Notes: a model not told the origin generated them from the letters alone. DNA of 7,701 nt from UBA7332 sp051657165 (GCA_051657165.1 JBOFKD010000101.1:1-7701), one strand, 5' to 3'; numbered from the stretch's first letter, positions 1-6,615 are shown. Numbers and translations are program-made.

Positions 1-122
1 TTCCTATTGACGGTTCAATATACCTATTGTGCTTGTACTACTTTTGTTTATATATAAGTCTTGTATTTTTATCTTTTCAGATCTCAATCTCAAGCGACTC
101 GCATGCCGTTTGTTTCTCGATT

Positions 123-161
123 GCGGATACAAAAGTAGAAGCTTTTTCCTTTCCCTCCAAA
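123..161 (-). promoter_or_regulatory. Strong leftward Bacteroidetes-type promoter
   Basis: Read on the minus strand, TTTG (positions 161-158) is followed by a 20-bp spacer and then TACTTTTG (137-130). This fits the Bacteroidetes consensus of a -33 TTTG and a -7 TAnnTTTG about 19-21 bp apart. Transcription would start near 123 and run leftwards out of the window. The DNA upstream of the -33 box (about 162-185) is A/T-rich with A-tracts, as in UP-element promoters. The -7 box continues as TTTGTATCCGC, which resembles the TTTGCACCCGC I recall from Bacteroides rRNA and tRNA promoters. A stable-RNA operon is therefore possible, but no RNA gene or start codon is visible in the remaining 120 bases. 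The box matches are seen directly; the target is inferred. Confidence 0.6.
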
Positions 162-404
162 TTTATTTCGCATTTATTTTTCGTCCATTATCCAAAACTA
201 TATACTAAACAGCTAATAATCAAACGAAAAAGTATTTTGTTTTTATATTTCATTAACAGTATCCTTTTAACGCTTATAGCTAAAAAGAGCAAATATCCGT
301 TTATACAATAGATCTGCCGCAAAATAACCGCTCCTGAAGATATAGAGTGGAAAGATTGATGTTTTATATCTGAGATTAAAATAGAATCATATTCGGGATA
401 TTTG

Positions 405-431
405 TTTTTTCAATTGCTAAGCAATCAAAAA
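405..431. other. Small hairpin flanked by T and A runs
   Basis: ATTGC (413-417) and GCAAT (421-425) form a five-base-pair stem around the loop TAA. A T-run lies before the stem (405-410) and an A-run after it (427-431), and the runs could extend it across a two-base mismatch. The shape is that of a weak two-way terminator. It may separate the pyrophosphatase promoter from upstream transcription. The stem is short, so function is uncertain. Confidence 0.3.
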
Positions 432-477
432 GAGATATTTGTTTGTTTAAAATAGAAGAGGTTTAATCAGAACTCTC

Positions 478-485
478 TATCTTTG
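478..485 (+). promoter_or_regulatory. -7 promoter box of the pyrophosphatase gene
   Basis: TATCTTTG matches TAnnTTTG perfectly and ends 24 bases before the ATG at 510. Transcription would begin near 490-492 and give a leader of about 20 nt, typical for this phylum. No good -33 TTG lies 19-21 bp upstream; the nearest TTTG copies (438-445) are about 32 bp away. The box contains the alternative TTG codon at 483, so that codon cannot be the translation start if this promoter is used. Confidence 0.6.
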
Positions 486-509
486 TATTCTAATATTAAA
501 CATAACAAT

Positions 510-1178
510 ATGAACGAGGTAATGGATCCTATAGGTAAGCTTATGGGCTTACGATATAAGTCACATCCCTGGCACGGGGTAGAAATCGGAGATCAAGCTC
601 CTTTCTGTGTGACTTCATTTATTGAAATTGTTCCAACGGATACAGTAAAATATGAAGTAGATAAAACTACCGGATATTTGCGAATCGATCGTCCTCAGAA
701 ATATTCAAGTGTTATACCTGCTTTATATGGTTTCATTCCTCAGACATATAGTGGAAAAAACGTAGCTGAATTATCTATGGAGAAAACCGGATATGAAGAA
801 ATTGTCGGAGATGGTGACCCTATTGACATTTGTGTATTGACAGAGCGTACGATTTCCCATGGTGACATTCTGGTAAGTGCTATACCTATCGGTGGATTCA
901 GAATGCTGGATGATAAAGAGTCTGACGATAAAATCATCGCTGTACTAAAAGATGACTTTGTATACGGAGGAATCCGTGATATCTCAGAATGTCCGGCTAC
1001 AGTAATTGACCGTTTGAAACACTACTTCCTGACATACAAAGATCTTCCGGGTGAAAAAAGAAATGTAGAGATTACACATATCTTTGACAAAGATGAAGCT
1101 CTCGAAATTATCCGCAGATCCATTGAAGATTACAAAGAGAAATTTGCCTTATTGGGCCAGTTCCTGAAAGGAGTATAA
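510..1178 (+). CDS. ppa: Inorganic pyrophosphatase (family I, soluble)
   Basis: This cytoplasmic enzyme hydrolyses pyrophosphate to two phosphates and so drives polymer-forming reactions forward. The 222-residue product aligns well with E. coli Ppa from memory. KYE (47-49), R61 and Y73 in PALYGF match substrate-binding residues. The signature DGDPIDI (101-107) gives metal ligands D101, D103 and D106. D134, D139 and K141 match the second metal-binding segment, and YK (176-177) binds phosphate. One active-site tyrosine (E. coli Tyr51) appears replaced by Ile69. The protein is longer than E. coli Ppa (about 176) because of an N-terminal extension and an insert near 81-98, as I recall for Bacteroidetes homologues. 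The ATG at 510 is preferred over an in-frame TTG at 483 because that TTG sits inside the promoter box. The gene stands alone, with a hairpin terminator 5 bases after its stop. Confidence 0.95.
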   Translation: MNEVMDPIGKLMGLRYKSHPWHGVEIGDQAPFCVTSFIEIVPTDTVKYEVDKTTGYLRIDRPQKYSSVIPALYGFIPQTYSGKNVAELSMEKTGYEEIVGDGDPIDICVLTERTISHGDILVSAIPIGGFRMLDDKESDDKIIAVLKDDFVYGGIRDISECPATVIDRLKHYFLTYKDLPGEKRNVEITHIFDKDEALEIIRRSIEDYKEKFALLGQFLKGV

Positions 1179-1183
1179 AAAAC

Positions 1184-1221
1184 AAAGGCTACCTTGCATA
1201 AAACTATGCTTGGTAGCCTTT
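1184..1221. terminator. Bidirectional intrinsic terminator between convergent genes
   Basis: AAAGGCTACC (1184-1193) pairs perfectly with GGTAGCCTTT (1212-1221). A TT/TT internal loop and an inner GCATA/TATGC stem (1196-1200 with 1205-1209) extend it, with loop AAAC. Leftwards the stem is followed by a run of T, because positions 1177-1182 are all A on the plus strand. It is therefore a good terminator for the minus-strand gene ending at 1256. Rightwards it is followed by TATTACTT and ends the pyrophosphatase message. Confidence 0.85.
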
Positions 1222-1255
1222 ATTACTTAATCAAACCCTAATCTTAAAAAGCAAA

Positions 1256-1672
1256 TCAATTTCCTCTTGACTTTTTACCTTTTCTATGTTTATCTTTTTG
1301 TATCTGTTTTTTCAACTGATCATTTTGCACTTCCAGATATTTAGTATATTGTTCCGGTGAAAGTATTTGTTTCATCTTAGCTTCACGACTCTCACGCAAT
1401 TCTTTCATTTGTTTTTTCAAATCCTCTGTTTTTCCGCTTTCACGTAATTTTTTAAATTCATCACGCTTTGCATTATCCTCATTCCACATTTTGGTAATCT
1501 GATCCTGTTGCTGCGGAGTTAATGACAACTCTTCAGTCAAACGCTTCATACGATTTTCCTGGCGAACTTTCGGATCTACATTTTCTCTGTTGCGCTGTTG
1601 CGCAGAAAGAGTAAGTGTACTAAACAAACCGAAACAAACTATCATCAAAGAGAAAACCTTAAACTTCTTCAT
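1256..1672 (-). CDS. Small exported Spy/CpxP-like (DUF4890-like) protein
   Basis: The 138-residue product has a clear signal peptide: MKKFK, a hydrophobic core at about 6-22, and likely cleavage after TLSA (residue 24). The mature part is very rich in K, E, Q and R and predicted to be almost all helix. Two LTxxQ-type motifs, LTPQQ (51-55) and LSPEQ (104-108), each start a helix. This is the pattern of the Spy/CpxP/LTxxQ family of periplasmic chaperones and stress sensors, and resembles the Bacteroidetes proteins labelled DUF4890. The C-terminus (about 119-138) is a basic tail rich in K and R. The likely location is periplasmic; a role in envelope stress or folding is inferred from the family only. 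It lies downstream of relA on the same strand, but a terminator and about 120 bp separate them, so it is probably transcribed alone. No clear TAnnTTTG box is seen upstream. Confidence 0.75.
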   Translation of the reverse strand: MKKFKVFSLMIVCFGLFSTLTLSAQQRNRENVDPKVRQENRMKRLTEELSLTPQQQDQITKMWNEDNAKRDEFKKLRESGKTEDLKKQMKELRESREAKMKQILSPEQYTKYLEVQNDQLKKQIQKDKHRKGKKSRGN

Positions 1673-1711
1673 ATTATTAACATTGAAATGGTTAGTATAA
1701 AAGAATGATTT

Positions 1712-1721
1712 TGTTGCAACA
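1712..1721. repeat. Perfect 10-bp palindrome upstream of the Spy-like gene
   Basis: TGTTGCAACA reads the same on both strands and lies 40 bases before the start codon of the minus-strand gene, about where its promoter should be. It could be an operator half-site pair, or the TTG inside it could serve as a -33 box. A palindrome this short can also occur by chance, and no second copy was noticed nearby. Confidence 0.25.
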
Positions 1722-1790
1722 TTTCCTCATTCAATACTATGACTATAGTAAAATCAAAAGGTTTATTTGTACGTCATTTTTTTTGAAAAA

Positions 1791-1819
1791 AAAAGAGACC
1801 CATTACACGGATCTCTTTT
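1791..1819 (-). terminator. Intrinsic terminator of relA
   Basis: On the plus strand AAAAGAGA (1791-1798) pairs with TCTCTTTT (1812-1819). A C/A mismatch and two further G-C pairs extend the stem, leaving a seven-base loop. Read leftwards, the stem is followed by a long T-run, because plus-strand 1786-1794 is all A. It starts 4 bases past the relA stop codon and should separate relA from the Spy-like gene. Confidence 0.8.
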
Positions 1820-1823
1820 CATA

Positions 1824-4046
1824 TTATTTTGAAGAAGTGCGCGAAACGCTCTTTACTCCTTTAATTGTCTTTATTTTCTTCATCAGACTATCCAGACTCG
1901 CAGTATCTGAAACCATTACCGTCATCTGACCTTCAAACAAACCGGCATGCGTATCTATAGATATTGAACGTAATGCTATTTGTTTTTCTTTATTTATTAT
2001 AGATGTTATGTTCGTAACAATTCCGATATCATCATTTCCGATCACATAAAGCGTAATCGGATATTGAGAACCGGCCTTACCTGTCCAGCGTGCTTTAAGA
2101 ATACGATAACCAAAACGTGTAAACATTTCATGAGCATTCGGACATTGCATCCGATGGATCTTAATTCCTCCGTTTATAGACAAAAAACCAAAAACCTCAT
2201 CTCCATAAATCGGACTACAACATTTAGCCAGTTTATAATCGACACCTTTCAAATCCCGATCAATCACAATTTCGTCATCCTTTGTAGCGACCTCCTCATG
2301 AACAGGTGTAGCTATAAAGGCCTCAGCCGTTTTAATCTCGTTTGACTGCAGTTCCTTCTCTTTCTTCTCAAGATCCAGATAATGCTCGATCATCTGATTC
2401 ACATCTATCTTTTCAGAGCCGATATCGGCGAAGAAAGAATTAACCATTTTATAGCCTTCCTTCTTAATCAAACGCATCAAGGCAGGTTCTTCCACCTCCA
2501 GTTTCCGATTTTTCATCCGGCGGAAGAATATCTCTTTACCATAAGTAGCAAGCTTATTTTCCTCTTCCTTAAACGACTGTTTAATCTTAACCTTCGCTCT
2601 TGATGTTTTTACAATATTAAGCCAGTCCCGTTTGGGGCTCTGCTGCGGAGATGTCAGAATTTCAACCTGATCTCCACTTGCCAGCTCATGCTTTATGGTC
2701 ACATTTTTATTACCGATTTTAGCACCCACACATTTGCAACCCAGATTCGTGTGGATTTCGAAAGCAAAATCCAGTACGGTGGCTCCTTTAGGGAGCTTAT
2801 ACACATCCCCTTTCGGAGTAAAAATATATATCTCATTCGAAACAGAGTCCGGTTTCAGCTCCTGCATGATATCTCCGGGAGTAGAATCAGCATCTTCCAG
2901 TATCTCACGCATACTTTTCAACCATTCATCCATTCCCCGTTCAGATTTACCTCCTTTATATTTCCAGTGAGCAGCCAGACCACTTTCGGCAATTTCATCC
3001 ATACGCACAGAACGGATCTGAACTTCCACCCACCTGTTTTCCGGACCAAGCACCGTTATATGCAGAGACTCATATCCATTACTTTTCGGAATTGAAATCC
3101 AGTCTTTCAACCGCTTTGGATTTGGCTGATACATATCTGTAATAATAGAGTATATATTCCAGCAAACGGTCTTTTCCTGATCAACAGGCACATCTACGAC
3201 AATCCGAATAGCAAACAGATCATATATCTTTTCAAACTCAATCTTTTGCTTCCTTAATTTATTATATATAGAATGTATAGACTTAGTACGTCCTTTAATT
3301 TCAAATTTTATACCTAAAGTATTTACCCTCTCTTCTATCGGGCGGATAAAAGACTCAATAAAAGCATCCCTGCTTTTTTTGGTTTCCTTTAATTTACGGG
3401 CGATTTCAGAATAAATCTCACGATTAGAATATTTAAGCGATAAATCTTCCATTTCGGATTTTATCTTATATAATCCTAACCGGTGACATAATGGTGCATA
3501 CAAATAAGAAGCCTCCGAAAGATATTTCATCCGAAGCTCTTCATTCGTACAAGCCCGCATGATTACACGAAGAATATACAAACGATCAGCAATCATAATC
3601 AAAACAACCCGCAGGTCTTCTGAAAATGTCAAAAGCAATTTACTGAAATTCTCAGACTGAATTGCCGGTCGCTTCTCATAAAGTTCATTGATCTTATTAA
3701 GACCTCTTATCAACACAGATATATCTGTACTGAATAAGGCATTTGCTTCCTCGAGAGAGATATATCCCGAAGAAATTGGAGAGTACAAAATAAAAGAAAG
3801 AGTGGAACGTCGCTTCAAAGACAGTTCCTTTGTCATAATCAGACAAACACCTAAAATCACATTAAACGGATTCGCTCCATTCACATCACGCTGAAAAACT
3901 CCATGTGCAGCCGCACCTTTGATAATATTTCTCAAAAGCTTACGTTCTGTAAAAGGAATAGAATCATTCAGATAAACCGCCAGTTCTTTGTATTGTTTTA
4001 GCAGTAATAATTTCTCTTCTGATGTAAAATGTATTGTTGAAGCCAT
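1824..4046 (-). CDS. relA: RelA-type (p)ppGpp synthetase with degenerate hydrolase domain
   Basis: The 740-residue long RSH protein transfers pyrophosphate from ATP to GDP or GTP, making ppGpp or pppGpp for the stringent response, probably on stalled ribosomes. Residues about 30-200 are the HD hydrolase domain, but it is degenerate. The usual HPxxVA reads NPFNVI (59-64) and HDxxED reads YSPISS (88-93); only the ADRL segment (153-156) remains. The synthetase domain is intact: KGRTKSIHSIYNKL (251-264), D276 in YDLFAIR, KDWISIPKSNGYESLH (314-329) and E341 in VEVQIR, matching catalytic D264 and E323 of the S. equisimilis enzyme. TGS lies at about 404-466, a helical region to about 560, the conserved-cysteine region (CC 609-610, HRMQC 631-635) at about 600-655, and ACT at about 662-735. 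The product is therefore expected to be synthetase-only, which implies a separate SpoT-like hydrolase elsewhere. The gene diverges from the DUF4301 gene. Confidence 0.9.
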   Translation of the reverse strand: MASTIHFTSEEKLLLLKQYKELAVYLNDSIPFTERKLLRNIIKGAAAHGVFQRDVNGANPFNVILGVCLIMTKELSLKRRSTLSFILYSPISSGYISLEEANALFSTDISVLIRGLNKINELYEKRPAIQSENFSKLLLTFSEDLRVVLIMIADRLYILRVIMRACTNEELRMKYLSEASYLYAPLCHRLGLYKIKSEMEDLSLKYSNREIYSEIARKLKETKKSRDAFIESFIRPIEERVNTLGIKFEIKGRTKSIHSIYNKLRKQKIEFEKIYDLFAIRIVVDVPVDQEKTVCWNIYSIITDMYQPNPKRLKDWISIPKSNGYESLHITVLGPENRWVEVQIRSVRMDEIAESGLAAHWKYKGGKSERGMDEWLKSMREILEDADSTPGDIMQELKPDSVSNEIYIFTPKGDVYKLPKGATVLDFAFEIHTNLGCKCVGAKIGNKNVTIKHELASGDQVEILTSPQQSPKRDWLNIVKTSRAKVKIKQSFKEEENKLATYGKEIFFRRMKNRKLEVEEPALMRLIKKEGYKMVNSFFADIGSEKIDVNQMIEHYLDLEKKEKELQSNEIKTAEAFIATPVHEEVATKDDEIVIDRDLKGVDYKLAKCCSPIYGDEVFGFLSINGGIKIHRMQCPNAHEMFTRFGYRILKARWTGKAGSQYPITLYVIGNDDIGIVTNITSIINKEKQIALRSISIDTHAGLFEGQMTVMVSDTASLDSLMKKIKTIKGVKSVSRTSSK

Positions 4047-4067
4047 GTCAGTAATATATTTATGCCG

Positions 4068-4075
4068 TAAATATA
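4068..4075 (-). promoter_or_regulatory. Candidate -7 box of relA
   Basis: On the minus strand TATATTTA matches seven of the eight TAnnTTTG positions (final G replaced by A) and ends 21 bases before the relA ATG. No clear -33 TTG is seen at the right distance. The imperfect match may mean low basal expression, or that the real promoter lies elsewhere in the 112-bp divergent region. Confidence 0.35.
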
Positions 4076-4117
4076 GTTTTTATGCACCTATTTTACAGTA
4101 ATAGATCTTGTTTTTTG

Positions 4118-4125
4118 TACATTTG
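4118..4125 (+). promoter_or_regulatory. -7 promoter box of the DUF4301 gene
   Basis: TACATTTG matches TAnnTTTG exactly, 33 bases before the ATG at 4159. It is followed by ATCAATA, which is almost repeated at the aqpZ promoter. The expected -33 TTTG is not present at 19-21 bp. The predicted leader is about 27 nt with no Shine-Dalgarno sequence. Confidence 0.55.
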
Positions 4126-4158
4126 ATCAATATACGTACAAATTAATAACCAAATACT

Positions 4159-5679
4159 ATGCAAACGTTTAACCTGTCTGATATATCCGGGCTAGAAGCT
4201 CACGGTATAAATCTTGAAAATGCAGAAGCACAAATGACACGATTCAAAGATGGATTTCCTTATCTGAGTATCAAGTCTGCTGCTACAATCTCCAATAACG
4301 GGATTAAGAAACTAACATCTGACGAAGCGAAAGAGTTGGTGAACATCTGGGAAGAATACACTTCCGGAAATCACGATATCGTAAAATTCGTTCCTGCATC
4401 GGGAGCTGCTACGCGCATGTTCAAAGATTTATACGAATACATCAACGGAAATCACAAGGAGCTGAATAAAGCAACAATCACACTACTTGACAAAATTGGG
4501 CTATTTGCATTTTCCGACGAATTAAACCAGTTCTGTTTACATAAACACGGCAAATCCATTGAACGCCTTATTGAAGAAAAAGAGTTTTCAACAATTGTTG
4601 AAAACCTCCTTAATCCCGATGCACTCGGATATGGACAAAAACCAAAAGGAGCATTACTCTTTCATAAATACAAAAATTTTAATCGTACTGCTTTTGAAGA
4701 GCATCTGGTAGAAGCCTCACAATATGCATCATCCAACGGAAAGGCGAAGATCCACTTTACTGTATCGGAAGATCATCAGGATCTGTTTGAAGAATTAAAA
4801 GCTAGATGTGAAAAGCAATATACCGAAAAATATAATCTTCAATATGAGATTACATTCTCCAATCAAAAAAAATCGACCGATACTCTCGCAGCGGATATCA
4901 ACAACCAACCGTTCCGCGAAAATGGCCAACTGACCTTCAGACCCTCCGGACACGGTGCTTTAATAGAGAATCTGAATGATATAGATGCAGATGTAATATT
5001 CATCAAAAATATTGATAACATCTCCATTGAAAATAAATATCCGGATGCTGTATCCTATAAGAAAATTCTGGCTGGCATGCTTATCCGAATTCAGAAACAA
5101 ATCGCTGAATGGCTTAAAGAACTTCCAGATTCTTCTGAAACTCAGCTTGACGATATCGCAACGGATGCTGATCGCTTATTCTGCACTAACATAACAGAGA
5201 AAACACAAGGATTAAGTCTGAACGACAAAAGAGAATATCTGACCGGAAAATTAAACAGACCTATCCGCGTATGTGGCATGATCCGCAATAGCGGCGAGCC
5301 CGGTGGTGGTCCGTATATCATTTCAAATGCCGGGGGAGAAACCTCACTTCAGATCCTGGAAAGTTCTCAGATAGACACAAGCCGGGAAGAAGAAATGCAG
5401 AAAATGAAAGAATCCAGCCACTTCAATCCGGTTGATCTGGTTTGTTACACAAAAGATGTCAATGGCCATAAATTTGATCTCATTAAATATGTAGATCCTC
5501 AGACCGGGTTTATCTCCGAAAAGTCCAAAAACGGTGTCGCTCTAAAAGCACTAGAACGTCCCGGACTGTGGAACGGAGCTATGGCAGACTGGAATACCGT
5601 CTTTGTTGAAGTTCCGATGGACACCTTCAATCCTGTAAAAACAGTAATAGATCTCTTGCGCGAAGGACATCAGTTATAA
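4159..5679 (+). CDS. DUF4301 family protein, putative nucleotidyltransferase-like
   Basis: The 506-residue product belongs, by overall recognition and length, to the DUF4301 family, common in Bacteroidetes and without an assigned reaction as far as I know. There is no signal peptide or membrane segment, so it should be cytoplasmic. Several motifs in order recall UDP-sugar pyrophosphorylases (UDPGP family, GT-A fold). VPASGAATRMFKDL (78-91) resembles the nucleotide-binding loop, and KPKGALLFHKY (161-171) the following lysine motif. TVSEDH (201-206) and RPSGHGALIENL (261-272) resemble the PPGHG segment. IFIKNIDNI (280-288) resembles the NxDN metal-binding strand, with D286 the candidate metal ligand. 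A glycine-rich RNSGEPGGGPY (376-386) is strongly family-like. A nucleotidyl-transfer role is inference from these motifs. The gene is monocistronic by position: divergent from relA and 131 bp before aqpZ, which has its own promoter box. Confidence 0.8.
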   Translation: MQTFNLSDISGLEAHGINLENAEAQMTRFKDGFPYLSIKSAATISNNGIKKLTSDEAKELVNIWEEYTSGNHDIVKFVPASGAATRMFKDLYEYINGNHKELNKATITLLDKIGLFAFSDELNQFCLHKHGKSIERLIEEKEFSTIVENLLNPDALGYGQKPKGALLFHKYKNFNRTAFEEHLVEASQYASSNGKAKIHFTVSEDHQDLFEELKARCEKQYTEKYNLQYEITFSNQKKSTDTLAADINNQPFRENGQLTFRPSGHGALIENLNDIDADVIFIKNIDNISIENKYPDAVSYKKILAGMLIRIQKQIAEWLKELPDSSETQLDDIATDADRLFCTNITEKTQGLSLNDKREYLTGKLNRPIRVCGMIRNSGEPGGGPYIISNAGGETSLQILESSQIDTSREEEMQKMKESSHFNPVDLVCYTKDVNGHKFDLIKYVDPQTGFISEKSKNGVALKALERPGLWNGAMADWNTVFVEVPMDTFNPVKTVIDLLREGHQL

Positions 5680-5780
5680 GATCTGTATGGTAGTTCTATT
5701 TCCGAAATATTAAAATAAGTCCGCCAGAGAACACAATCAGCAAACATTTGTTTTACTAAATATAGCGATTAAACATAATA

Positions 5781-5788
5781 TACATTTG
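5781..5788 (+). promoter_or_regulatory. -7 promoter box of aqpZ
   Basis: TACATTTG matches TAnnTTTG exactly and ends 22 bases before the aqpZ ATG, giving a leader of about 15-17 nt. A TTTG occurs at 5747-5750 but is about 30 bp upstream, too far for a normal -33 box. No clear terminator for the DUF4301 gene was found between 5680 and this box, so some read-through is possible. Confidence 0.55.
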
Positions 5789-5810
5789 ATAATCAATAAA
5801 ACTAAGTAAA

Positions 5811-6509
5811 ATGAAAAAGCTTTTAGCTGAATTTTTTGGAACCTTCTGGTTAGTATTGGGAGGTTGTGGAGCCGCAGTATTAGACGCCACATTTCCTGAA
5901 TATGGAATTGGCCACTTAGGAGTAGCTCTTGCCTTTGGTCTTACCGTATTAACCATGGTTTATACAGTAGGTTATGTATCCGGCGCCCACTTTAATCCTG
6001 CTGTAACAGTCGGTTTATTCGTAGGCGGATTATTCGACGGAAAACGTGTAGTTCCATACATCGTTTCACAAGTATTGGGAGGACTTCTGGGAGCTTCAGT
6101 TCTATATGTCATAGCAAGCGGAAAACCGGGATTCGAACTCGGAGGTTTTGCTGCAAACGGATATGGTGAACATTCACCCGGAGGATACAGCATGCTTTCA
6201 GCATTAGTTTCTGAAGCAGTTATGACCTGTATGTTTGTGCTTATCATTATGGGATCTATTCACCACAAAGCACCTAAAGGTTTTGCGGGAATAGCTATCG
6301 GTCTTGCACTAACACTTATTCACCTTGTATCTATTCCGGTAACAAATACATCTGTGAATCCTGCCAGAAGTACAAGTCAGGCATTTTTCGTAGGCGGATG
6401 GGCACTTGAACAGCTTTGGTTGTTCTGGATTGCACCAATCGGAGGAGCAATTATCGGTGGTCTGATTTACCGGTATATGACAACAGAGGATAATGTACCT
6501 GAAGTATAA
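5811..6509 (+). CDS. aqpZ: Aquaporin Z, water channel
   Basis: This inner-membrane MIP-family channel lets water cross in response to osmotic change. The 232-residue product matches the usual length (E. coli AqpZ is 231) and is very similar to it along its whole length as I recall that sequence. Two NPA boxes are present, HFNPAVT (60-66) and VNPARS (182-187), in half-helices that meet in the pore. The selectivity filter of water-specific channels is conserved: F42, H171, T180 and R186. This argues for a water channel rather than a glycerol facilitator, which would have a small residue at the histidine position. Six hydrophobic membrane segments are visible. The loop SGKPGFELGGFAANGYGEHS (103-122) is two residues shorter than in E. 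coli. Translation starts at the ATG after TAAGTAAA, without a Shine-Dalgarno. The gene has its own promoter box and a hairpin after its stop. Confidence 0.95.
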   Translation: MKKLLAEFFGTFWLVLGGCGAAVLDATFPEYGIGHLGVALAFGLTVLTMVYTVGYVSGAHFNPAVTVGLFVGGLFDGKRVVPYIVSQVLGGLLGASVLYVIASGKPGFELGGFAANGYGEHSPGGYSMLSALVSEAVMTCMFVLIIMGSIHHKAPKGFAGIAIGLALTLIHLVSIPVTNTSVNPARSTSQAFFVGGWALEQLWLFWIAPIGGAIIGGLIYRYMTTEDNVPEV

Positions 6510-6532
6510 AATCCCTCACATTATAAAACCAA

Positions 6533-6570
6533 ACAAGCAGGCTCGGAGTTTAAGCTCTGAACCTGCTTGT
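6533..6570. terminator. Hairpin terminator between aqpZ and the converging paralogue genes
   Basis: ACAAGCAGG (6533-6541) pairs perfectly with CCTGCTTGT (6562-6570). A C/A mismatch is followed by an inner TCGGAG/CTCTGA stem (6543-6548 with 6555-6560), with loop TTTAAG. It lies 23 bases after the aqpZ stop and 45 bases beyond the stop of the minus-strand gene. Leftward transcripts meet TTTGGTTTTAT after the stem, rightward ones only GTGTTATTAA. It is probably a two-way terminator, better for the minus strand. Confidence 0.8.
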
Positions 6571-6615
6571 GTGTTATTAAAGATTGTGTATCCTTTAACC
6601 TCAAGAAAAAAACCG

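Larger units (their letters stand above)
1..477. other. Long A/T-rich non-coding region, no convincing gene
   Basis: No credible gene lies here. The only open frame of any length on the plus strand (27-311) would start at TTG and has a low-complexity composition with no recognisable domain. The stretch holds the leftward promoter at 123-161. It also holds a short inverted repeat (38-47 with 129-138), two copies of GATATTTGTTT (397-407, 434-444) around a small hairpin, and the upstream DNA of the pyrophosphatase gene. Between about 190 and 390 I see only A/T-rich sequence without further structure. Confidence 0.6.

Noticed and set aside
24..310. CTATTGT (24-30) and ACAATAG (304-310) as inverted repeats bounding an invertible promoter segment
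   Set aside because: Only seven bases match, flanks do not continue the match, and no recombinase gene is nearby. This is expected by chance in A/T-rich DNA.
27..311. 94-codon open frame on the plus strand starting at TTG
   Set aside because: The start is TTG, the sequence is low-complexity and rich in F, I, L, S and Y, and no domain is recognisable. The strong leftward promoter lies inside it on the other strand. It is most likely non-coding.
1705..1929. Plus-strand open frame between the Spy-like gene and relA
   Set aside because: It covers the relA terminator and the relA 3' end in antisense, and its product has no recognisable feature.
2688..3095. Overlapping plus-strand open frames inside relA
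   Set aside because: They are antisense to the well-conserved synthetase and TGS domains of relA and have no family resemblance.
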